64,000 nucleotides of DNA, from contig CAYFLT010000009.1 of the NCBI GenBank assembly GCA_964344055.1, positions 1-64,000 on the forward strand, given 5' to 3'. Below are positions 18,553 to 25,223 of the stretch, piece after piece. Position 1 is the first letter of the stretch. Each line of letters begins with the position of its first letter. The notes under the pieces were generated by a model. It was given only the letters and a program-made list of their open reading frames with translations. It searched no databases and was not told the origin of the DNA. The translations under genes and the position numbers were made by a program. The DNA comes from OFTM10 sp964344055 (GTDB lineage: Bacteria; Actinomycetota; Acidimicrobiia; Acidimicrobiales; Aldehydirespiratoraceae).

Positions 18553-19050
18553 CTAGCCGAACAGATCCATCTCCCACCCGCCCTCGGGGTCCAGGAGCCG
18601 GATCACGAGCGGTCGCTCGACGCCGTCGGCCAGATCGGTGACAACACAGGCGATCTCACGCCTCGGCTCGATGACGACCACCGGGGCCTCGCCTCGCACG
18701 AGTGCGACAACCCCGAGGTCATCGGACAGGCGCTCCCCCGCCGCCACCGCCACCTCGGTGAGATCGAGGAGGGGTGCGTCCGTCACGACATCGGCCAACA
18801 CGTCGTCGTCCTCGCCGGGCGACAACTCGACTTGAAACTCGACTCGAACGCCGTCGATGGCACCCGTGCACGTCACCGTCTGCGGCTCGACAGGGAGCGG
18901 ATCGGGACAATCGACGGCCTCGACTATCGCAGGCAGCATCCAATCCGCGATGGAGACCTCCAGGGCGGCGACGTCGATCTCCGGATCCTCGGCGCAGCCG
19001 GCGGCGAGCAGGGTCGCCGCGAGCACGGCAAGGGTCAGACGGCGAGCCAC
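18553..19050 (-). CDS. Lipoprotein, DUF4333-like
   Basis: A 165-residue exported lipoprotein. The signal peptide ARRLTLAVLAATLLAAGCAE has a good lipobox (LAAGC, cysteine near residue 19). The first half after it contains DCPDPLPVEP and VTCTGAIDGVRVEFQVEL, the two-cysteine pattern of DUF4333-type domains. A second related segment with IACVVTDL follows. The GTG at 19050 is chosen because it places the signal peptide at the N-terminus; it overlaps the upstream YhhN gene by 16 bases. The role is unknown. Confidence 0.7.
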   Translation of the reverse strand: MARRLTLAVLAATLLAAGCAEDPEIDVAALEVSIADWMLPAIVEAVDCPDPLPVEPQTVTCTGAIDGVRVEFQVELSPGEDDDVLADVVTDAPLLDLTEVAVAAGERLSDDLGVVALVRGEAPVVVIEPRREIACVVTDLADGVERPLVIRLLDPEGGWEMDLFG

Positions 19051-19667
19051 AGGACCAGGCCGGCTTGACCGAAGTGGTACGTGACGTGCACCAGCACCCT
19101 CCCGCCCGGGGCCGGGGCGACGAAGCGGTTCCAGCCCAAGAGCGCGTCGGATGCGAGGAACAACGAGCCACCGACCGCGGCCACGATGACTCCGGTGCCG
19201 GCCGCCAGCACCGTCATCGCACTCAAGACGGCGATGTAGACGCTGACCGCGACTGTGGTGAGTCGCCCGTGTTTTCGAACCGCTGTCAGCAGTTCCGGCA
19301 CCGCCCCGAGCCCGATCGCCACCACGAGGATCGCTCCCGCCACGGCCGGACCGACCGACGCGAACGGCGCGAGGGCGACGATGTAGAGGCAGTGGGCCAC
19401 CAGGAAGGCGAGCAGCCCGGCCTCGAACCGGGCGTCGGGCGTCATCAGCACCACATCGCCGACCAGCGAGGCGCCGAGCGCGGCGATGAAGATGCCACGG
19501 GTGACGTTGTCTCCCGTCTCGATTTCGAGGGCGGCCCCGATCAGGGCGATCATCACCATCGGTTTGGCGATGAACTCCACGCCGAGGCGGTCCTTCGCGA
19601 CGGACCACCAGTCGACCATCGCTGCCAGACCGGCCACGCCGAAGAGGACGTAGACGGATCCGGTCAT
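19035..19667 (-). CDS. YhhN/TMEM86 family membrane protein (putative lysoplasmalogenase)
   Basis: A 210-residue protein with about eight membrane segments. The family pattern is present: KPMVMIALIGAAL in the second segment, GDVVLMTPDARFEAGLLAFL in the middle (the conserved GDxxL and GxxxF/LxHxxY run), and YHFGQAGLVLWL near the C-terminus. Animal members hydrolyse the vinyl-ether bond of lysoplasmalogens; bacterial function is less clear. It overlaps the following lipoprotein gene and starts 10 bases after the ferredoxin reductase stop, so the four genes 21125-18553 may form one operon. Confidence 0.85.
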   Translation of the reverse strand: MTGSVYVLFGVAGLAAMVDWWSVAKDRLGVEFIAKPMVMIALIGAALEIETGDNVTRGIFIAALGASLVGDVVLMTPDARFEAGLLAFLVAHCLYIVALAPFASVGPAVAGAILVVAIGLGAVPELLTAVRKHGRLTTVAVSVYIAVLSAMTVLAAGTGVIVAAVGGSLFLASDALLGWNRFVAPAPGGRVLVHVTYHFGQAGLVLWLAV

Positions 19668-19677
19668 GAGCGATGGG

Positions 19678-20880
19678 TCAGATCTCGACAGCCAGCGCGT
19701 CGTCGAAGGAGACGCCGTCCTGGATCATCGTCTTGTACTGCATGACATGTCTCGGCCGGTTGAAACCGAGCACACCGACGAGCTTGCCGGCGCGTCCGTA
19801 GAGGGCAGCGAAGCGACGGTCCTCGAGCGAGCCGGTGACGATGCGGACGTCGTCGTCGGGGCGGACCCGACCGGCGAGCTGGATCTTCCGGTCGTACTGG
19901 TCGGACCAGAACCACGGAACCGGTGTGAACGGGGTGGCGTCGGCATCGTCGGCGAGCAGACGGCGGGCAGCATGGCCGCCCTGTTCGATCGCGTTGTCCC
20001 AGTGCTCGACCCGCATCACCTCGTCGAAGCGCTGGTTGGGCCAGCGAGCGACGTCACCCGCGGCCGTGACGCCCGGTGCCGCCTGACACGTGGCGTCGCA
20101 GATCACGCCGTTGTCGACCTCGAGGCCGCTGCCATCGAGCCATTCGGTGTTCGGGATCACGCCGATGCCGACGACCACGACGTCGGCATCGATGACCGAT
20201 CCGTCCGACAGCGTCACCCGCTCGACCCGGTCACCGCCCTCGATCGCCTCGACACCGACGCCGGTCCGGAGATCGACGCCTTCGTCGCGGTGGACGGCGG
20301 CACACACGTTGCCCATGTCCTCGCCCAGCACCCGGCCGAGCGGAGTGGGCAGGGCTTCGATCATCGAGACTTCCAGCCCCCGGCCTCGTGCAGTGGCGGC
20401 GACCTCGGCGCCGATGAATCCGGCACCGACCACCACGACCCGCTGCGGTCCGGCGTCGAAGTCGGCCCGGAGAGCCAGTGCGTCGTCGAGACTTCGGAGG
20501 ACGTGGACGCCCCCGAGAGCATCGGTGCCTGGCAGCGAGCGGCACCTCGCTCCGGTGGCAATGAGCATCCCGTCGACGACCTCGGCGCGACCGTCGTCGG
20601 TGGTCAGCGTTCGCGTATCGAGATCGAAGCCCGTGGCCCGAACGCCGGGCCGGAAGTCGAGGCCGAGATCCTCGAACCGCTCGGGCTTGGTGAGCGCGAT
20701 CCGGTCCGGTTCCCAATCGCCGGACAGGATCTGCTTGGAGAGCGGTGGGCGGTCATACGGCGCATGGGGTTCGTCCCCGATCAACACGATGGGCGCGTCG
20801 AAACCGTCGCGACGCAGAGCCTCCGCGGCGCGGATGCCGGCGAGTGACGCGCCGACGATGTGGATCGAGCTGCGGTTCAC
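19678..20880 (-). CDS. NAD(P)/FAD-dependent ferredoxin reductase
   Basis: A 400-residue pyridine nucleotide-disulfide oxidoreductase of the oxygenase-coupled type. The N-terminal FAD site is IVGASLAGIRAAEALR, with the DRPPLSKQ motif of rubredoxin/putidaredoxin reductases; the NAD(P) site is VVVGAGFIGAEVAATA; the second FAD site is VTAAGDVARWPN. A C-terminal reductase domain (FWSDQYDRKIQLAGR) is present. It probably passes electrons to the ferredoxin encoded 53 bases upstream on the same strand. No P450 or oxygenase partner is in the window. Confidence 0.9.
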   Translation of the reverse strand: MNRSSIHIVGASLAGIRAAEALRRDGFDAPIVLIGDEPHAPYDRPPLSKQILSGDWEPDRIALTKPERFEDLGLDFRPGVRATGFDLDTRTLTTDDGRAEVVDGMLIATGARCRSLPGTDALGGVHVLRSLDDALALRADFDAGPQRVVVVGAGFIGAEVAATARGRGLEVSMIEALPTPLGRVLGEDMGNVCAAVHRDEGVDLRTGVGVEAIEGGDRVERVTLSDGSVIDADVVVVGIGVIPNTEWLDGSGLEVDNGVICDATCQAAPGVTAAGDVARWPNQRFDEVMRVEHWDNAIEQGGHAARRLLADDADATPFTPVPWFWSDQYDRKIQLAGRVRPDDDVRIVTGSLEDRRFAALYGRAGKLVGVLGFNRPRHVMQYKTMIQDGVSFDDALAVEI

Positions 20881-20933
20881 CGGTCGTCACCTCCGGCCAC
20901 GAATGGCCGCCCCTCGTCAACGTCCGGCAAGTA

Positions 20934-21125
20934 TCAGCCTTCGATGGAGATGGCCTGCTTGGGACAGCGCTGCACGCATTCCTCCACACGGGCGCGATCG
21001 TCGTCGCCCGGCTCCTCGTTGAGGACGTAGAGGAAGTCGTCGTCGCGGACCTCGAAGAGGTCGGGGGCGATCTGCATGCAGATGGCGTTGCTCTCGCAGA
21101 GATCGAAGTCGACCACGATCTTCAT
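20934..21125 (-). CDS. 3Fe-4S type ferredoxin
   Basis: A 63-residue ferredoxin of the P450-partner kind. The first motif is CESNAIC (Cys10, Asn13, Cys16), with Asn at the position that is Cys in 4Fe-4S ferredoxins and often His or Gly in 3Fe-4S ones. The final ligand is in CPKQAISI (Cys54), with an additional cysteine at position 50. APDLFEV after the first cluster motif is typical. AAAGGTG precedes the ATG at 21125 by six bases, so that start is preferred to the GTG three codons earlier. It is followed by its likely reductase. Confidence 0.88.
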   Translation of the reverse strand: MKIVVDFDLCESNAICMQIAPDLFEVRDDDFLYVLNEEPGDDDRARVEECVQRCPKQAISIEG

Positions 21126-21203
21126 GGGGTTCACCTTTCGGGTGTTGGCGCCGGGGGCGCAGACATCATGCCAAATCGTTCGGGTCCGCGAGAACCGGAG
21201 CGG

Positions 21204-22277
21204 CTAGCGGGTGGCCGGGACCTGTTCGAACCGGGCGTCGGCCGGTGGCTCCTCGGGGACCAGCACGCGGTACGCGATCTGCAGGCGGCGATAGCCCCGG
21301 GCCGGAATCCAATTCGGTTGCTCGGGGTCGTGCTCGGAGACCACGACGGTGACCGAGCCGTCGCCGGCCGGTTCGGCGCTCGCGCTGGTGACCGACGCGG
21401 GCACCACCCGGTGCTCGACCGACTCCAGCCACGGTGTCATCAATGACACCGACCAGAACCGGCAGGGCGGTGGTGTGAACGTCACGCGTACTTCGTCACC
21501 AGGGTCGAGGATCGCCCGGCGTCCCTGGTAGGCGATTCCTTCGGCCGGATAGAACTGGGAGACCAGTCCGGGCGGGAACTGGCGAGGCTCGGCCGGTGGG
21601 GGCGCTGCGCCATCCGGGAGGAGCATGAGGTCGTCGAGGGCGACATCCGCGCGGATCTGGGCGGCGATCCAATCGGTCGCCGCCGCCACGCCCTGCCCGA
21701 ACGCTGTCGCGTCGATCGGTCCGTCCGGCGTGTGGCCGTCGGTGCGCTGCACCACGACCGATCCACTCTCGACTGCCTCCGGCTCGGCGAAGTAGTGGCG
21801 CACCATGACCCAAAACGACTCGTCGTCGAGGCGAAGCGCGGACCGATCTCCGAGGCCGACATGCGCACCGACCTCGACGACGTAGACGTCCCCGGTGGTG
21901 GTGAGGTCGGCGTCGATCACCGACGAGACGATCCGTACCGGCGCGCCGGGATGCTCACGCCCGTAGACGAGTGCGCCGACGTACAGCGCGTCGCCGGGAT
22001 CGATTTCGAGGCGGTAGGTGTGGGCGGCCGATACCGGGATGGTCGTGTAGCACGTGTCCGGACTGTCGCCCAGGAACTTGCGGGTGGGGCTCATCCAGAC
22101 CGTGGGGAGGGGGCGAGCTGGATCGGCCCGTTCCACGTGGAGGTCGAGCGAGGCTGAAACGAGGCGGAGGAGGTGGCGGTGCGCATCGGCCTCCTCGGCC
22201 GGGGTGTCGAACGGCCCGAGTGCGTCGACCGCCTCGGTGAGGGTCTGGAACAGCCGGCGCATGACGTGGTCGGTCAC
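21204..22277 (-). CDS. DUF1214 domain protein
   Basis: A 357-residue soluble protein. The C-terminal half has the DUF1214 pattern: FWSVSLMTPW, then a beta hairpin with DGSVTVVVSEHDPEQPNWIP, then RRLQIAYRVLVPEEP. The N-terminal half carries YRLEIDPGDALYVGALVY and is beta-rich. No enzymatic motif is evident; the family often occurs near lipid or steroid genes in actinobacteria. The GTG at 22277 is chosen because it is the last good start before a helix (RRLFQTLTEAVDALGPFD); the frame upstream is antisense to the HNH gene. It is transcribed divergently from that gene. Confidence 0.75.
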   Translation of the reverse strand: MTDHVMRRLFQTLTEAVDALGPFDTPAEEADAHRHLLRLVSASLDLHVERADPARPLPTVWMSPTRKFLGDSPDTCYTTIPVSAAHTYRLEIDPGDALYVGALVYGREHPGAPVRIVSSVIDADLTTTGDVYVVEVGAHVGLGDRSALRLDDESFWVMVRHYFAEPEAVESGSVVVQRTDGHTPDGPIDATAFGQGVAAATDWIAAQIRADVALDDLMLLPDGAAPPPAEPRQFPPGLVSQFYPAEGIAYQGRRAILDPGDEVRVTFTPPPCRFWSVSLMTPWLESVEHRVVPASVTSASAEPAGDGSVTVVVSEHDPEQPNWIPARGYRRLQIAYRVLVPEEPPADARFEQVPATR

Positions 22278-22340
22278 GGGCGCACCGTAGCTCGATGGAT
22301 CGGGCGCGCTGGAGTTTCTGGATTTTCCTGTTGTTTGGTG

Positions 22341-22370
22341 TTGCGATACGAACACCTGTTCGTCTAGATT
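22341..22370 (+). promoter_or_regulatory. Promoter of the HNH gene, apparently leaderless
   Basis: TTGCGA (22341-22346) and TAGATT (22365-22370) are spaced by 18 bases. The ATG follows the -10 element by six bases, so transcription would start at or next to the start codon. No ribosome-binding site is visible. The surrounding 70 bases are clearly richer in A and T than the neighbouring genes. Confidence 0.55.
22348..22363. promoter_or_regulatory. LexA-type SOS box
   Basis: ACGAACACCTGTTCGT is a palindrome with perfect 6-base arms and fits the Gram-positive/actinobacterial LexA consensus GAAC-N4-GTTC. It sits in the spacer between the -35 and -10 elements of the HNH gene, a position where LexA would block RNA polymerase. 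LexA boxes before 13E12-type repeats are known in mycobacteria. Confidence 0.75.
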
Positions 22371-22376
22371 GGAAAC

Positions 22377-23624
22377 ATGTTTCCGGCGGCTCGGCACGAA
22401 CTCGACTCGTTGACCATCAGCGGGCTGTCGCGTGCGAATCTCGAATTCGTGTTCGAGCAGCTGTCGTCGTTGGAGTCGGCGGTATCCGAACGGCGTCTGT
22501 CGGTCATGGCCGCGCTCGATGATCTCGACGACGGTGGTTTGGATTCCGCCGGGGTCGCGCGCTCCAAGGGCAAGTCGTCGGCTCGGCGGGCCAAGAAATC
22601 GGCCAAGACGGCCCGCAAGCTCAAGAAGATGCCCAAGACCCGCGAGAAGCTCGCGAAGGGCGAGATCAGCGAAGAACACGCCGACTCCGCCGCCGACGCG
22701 GCCGAGCGGGTCGGCGACGCCGAGCGGGCCGACGACGAGCTGTCGACACAGGCCGATTGTCCCGCCGACATGTTCGAGGAACGGGCCAGGGAGTGGGCTT
22801 CTGAGAACGAGCCCGATGATGAAGCCGAGGACCGGGCCGCGCGTCGGAAGGCGAACCGCCGCTTGAAGATCTTCGACGGAGATGACGACATGGTCGTCAT
22901 CTCCGGCCAAGCCCACCCCGAGATCGGCGCCCAGCTCGCCGCCGCCATCGAAGAAGAGTACGACCGGCTCTGGCGAGCCGACGGCGGACGGGACGGAGAC
23001 CCCCTCTCGGTGCGCACACCCGAACAACGCCGCCTCGACGCCTTGGCCAACCTCATCCTTCGCCACGGCGAGAGTGCCGCTCCAGGCTCACACCCGAAGT
23101 ACCAGGGCCTCGTCCTGGTACCCCTGGCCCGCTACCTCGAACCCCACGACGCAGCCGCCGACCCAGTCACCATGACCGGCGGCGGAGCGCTCCCACCATC
23201 AGTGATCGAACGCATGCTCTGCGATGCCGAACTCGCCGCGTTGATCGTCGACACCGACGGCACCCCGCTGTGGCTCGGCCGCAACCACCGCACCGCATCG
23301 ATCCACCAATGGAAAGCCCTCATCGCCCGCGACCGCGGCTGCGTCATCTGCGGCGCCGCACCCTTCCACTGCCAAGCCCACCACATCGTCTGGTGGGAAC
23401 ACCAAGGCACCAGCGACATCGACAACCTCGTACTCCTCTGCACCCACCACCACCATCAACTCCACGACCACAACCACCAACTCGTACAGAAGGCCGGCAA
23501 GTGGCGACTCATCCCCAGAGCCGGACCATCTCGTCGGGGCTCGAACCGACCGAAACGGACCAAGCCCCGAGGTCAGCCAGAGGCGAAACCGCGGGCCAGC
23601 CCCGCCCAGCCACAGGCGGCCTGA
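22377..23624 (+). CDS. DUF222/13E12-type HNH endonuclease protein
   Basis: A 415-residue protein of the actinobacterial 13E12 family. The N-terminal DUF222-like helical region (about 1-250) contains a Lys-rich stretch (KGKSSARRAKKSAKTARKL). The C-terminal HNH nuclease reads DRGCVICGAAPFHCQAHHIV, then WWEHQGTSDIDNLVLLC, with THHHHQLHDH; paired Cys and the HH/N/H residues are all there. The last 40 residues are basic. The 3' half of the gene uses mostly C-ending codons while the 5' half uses many G-ending ones, a compositional break that may reflect recombination. The family is often repeated and mobile; its biological role is unclear. Confidence 0.88.
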   Translation: MFPAARHELDSLTISGLSRANLEFVFEQLSSLESAVSERRLSVMAALDDLDDGGLDSAGVARSKGKSSARRAKKSAKTARKLKKMPKTREKLAKGEISEEHADSAADAAERVGDAERADDELSTQADCPADMFEERAREWASENEPDDEAEDRAARRKANRRLKIFDGDDDMVVISGQAHPEIGAQLAAAIEEEYDRLWRADGGRDGDPLSVRTPEQRRLDALANLILRHGESAAPGSHPKYQGLVLVPLARYLEPHDAAADPVTMTGGGALPPSVIERMLCDAELAALIVDTDGTPLWLGRNHRTASIHQWKALIARDRGCVICGAAPFHCQAHHIVWWEHQGTSDIDNLVLLCTHHHHQLHDHNHQLVQKAGKWRLIPRAGPSRRGSNRPKRTKPRGQPEAKPRASPAQPQAA

Positions 23625-23645
23625 GCGGTGCCTGCGGGAGAAGCG

Positions 23646-25211
23646 TCAGGGCTCGATGACGATGCGCCAGCGGTCGCGGATTGCCGCGTCGACTTCGGCA
23701 GGGAGGTGATCCGGATGACCGAACGCCATGATGGCGTCCACGTGTTCGCGGGCCACCGCGAGTGCGTCCTTGGCACCGGCGTCCACCCAGTTGTCAGGGG
23801 TCTCCCGGTCGGCGATGTCGGGATAGAGGTACTCGCTCTGCATCAGCTGGAGCGTTTGATCGGACCCGAGGAAGTGGCCGGCACCGTGCACCACGTCCTT
23901 GATCACGTCGACCGAGAGGCTCTGCTCGTTGACCTCGATGCCCCGGACCGTACGGTTGATCGATCCGAGCATGTCGTTGTCGATCACGATGGCCTCGAGG
24001 GAGCAGGCCAGCAGGCTGCCGAGCATTCCGGCCGACTCGTAGACGAGGTTCGCTCCCGCGTGACCGGCCAGGGCCACATTGAGGCTCTTCTCGTAGCCGG
24101 CCTGGTTGTCGGGCACTTTCGAGTCGGCCATCCCGGCGGCCACGCCCGACGGAAGGCCGAGCCAGTTCGCGGCCTGGGCGGCGGCTGCGTTGAGCACACC
24201 CTCCTCGCCGGAGCCGCCGCTCATTGCCCCGGTCCGGAGGTCCGAGACGAAGGGCCACAGTCCCATCACGCACGGGTGACCGGGCCGCATGAGGTTCACC
24301 GAGGTCAGACCGGCGAGGCACTCGGCCAGCGCCTGGGCGAGCGAGCCGGCCAACGCCGCCGGCGATGTCGCCCCTGCCTGCCCGGCCGAGAGGAGGTTGA
24401 TCGGCATGCCGGTCTCCACCTGGGCCACGATGCAGTTGGCCGACTCCTCGGCGAAGCGCAGGGGAGGAACCACGAACGTGTTGTTGGCCACCACGTAGGG
24501 GCGCTTGCGGTACTCCCCCTCCCCGCCGAGGGCCATGTCGAACATCTCGACCGCCTCGTAGACGTGGTCTCGCTCGAAGAAGGAGGTTCCGGCCGGCTTG
24601 GTGGTACCCGCCGTCACGGCGTAGGCGGTGTTGAGATCGAGCTCACGCGAGTCTTCGAGATCCCGCGCCACCACCGTGCGCACGTAGAAGTGGATGTTGT
24701 CGAGCTGCTCCACCAGACGGGCGCAGTCGTAGACGTCCTGGGCCGTGCTGTGGCGGAAGGTGTTGGTGATCGGGTCGTGCATCAACACGGCGGCGCCGGC
24801 CGTGCCGAAGTGAACCCGGTCGCCACCGATGGTGATCGACTTGTCGTCGTCGAACCCGTGCCACACCCATTCCTTGGCCGCGGTCTCGATCGCACGCTCC
24901 ACGACGCCTTTCGGGTACCGGAGGCGGCCGTGTTCGTCCACGTGACCGCCGGCATCGGTCACGACTTCGACGAACTCCGGCACCGGCGAACCCATCCCGA
25001 CGTCCTCGAGTAGCTCGAGCGCCGCGCCGTAGACCTGCTGGAGATCCCCCTCGCTGAGGGGCTGATACCTGCCGCCGGAGAGGCCGGGCCGCACTGGCCG
25101 GGTGTCGGCCGCCAGCGGCGCCTGCCGGGCGGCCACCCGGCCGGCTCGGCCGCCGGAACGTCGGCGGCGGGGCCCGTCACCCGCGTCTTCGAGCTTCTGG
25201 GGATCGAGCAC
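23646..25211 (-). CDS. MttB-superfamily (trimethylamine/betaine-type) methyltransferase, non-pyrrolysine
   Basis: A 521-residue protein of the MttB/COG5598 superfamily. After an Arg-rich N-terminus (about 45 residues), the barrel begins YQPLSEGDLQQVYGAALELL and runs through FGTAGAAVLMHDP, GHPCVMGLWPFVSDLRTGA and NEQSLSVDVIKDVVHGAGHF. There is no in-frame TAG, so it does not use pyrrolysine and belongs with the MtgB-like group, some of which demethylate glycine betaine or other quaternary amines. No corrinoid protein or reductive activator is encoded nearby. The GTG at 25211 has GGGAGA upstream and lies 12 bases after the flavoprotein stop, so the two genes form an operon. Confidence 0.85.
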   Translation of the reverse strand: MLDPQKLEDAGDGPRRRRSGGRAGRVAARQAPLAADTRPVRPGLSGGRYQPLSEGDLQQVYGAALELLEDVGMGSPVPEFVEVVTDAGGHVDEHGRLRYPKGVVERAIETAAKEWVWHGFDDDKSITIGGDRVHFGTAGAAVLMHDPITNTFRHSTAQDVYDCARLVEQLDNIHFYVRTVVARDLEDSRELDLNTAYAVTAGTTKPAGTSFFERDHVYEAVEMFDMALGGEGEYRKRPYVVANNTFVVPPLRFAEESANCIVAQVETGMPINLLSAGQAGATSPAALAGSLAQALAECLAGLTSVNLMRPGHPCVMGLWPFVSDLRTGAMSGGSGEEGVLNAAAAQAANWLGLPSGVAAGMADSKVPDNQAGYEKSLNVALAGHAGANLVYESAGMLGSLLACSLEAIVIDNDMLGSINRTVRGIEVNEQSLSVDVIKDVVHGAGHFLGSDQTLQLMQSEYLYPDIADRETPDNWVDAGAKDALAVAREHVDAIMAFGHPDHLPAEVDAAIRDRWRIVIEP

Positions 25212-25223
25212 CGTGATCTCCCG

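Noticed and set aside
22278..23066. Extension of the DUF1214 gene to 620 residues
   Set aside because: The extra 263 codons are antisense to the HNH gene and lack any fit to the family; the GTG at 22277 is adequate.
23646..25211. Pyrrolysine-containing MttB
   Set aside because: No in-frame TAG is present and no pyl genes are visible; it belongs with non-pyrrolysine homologues.
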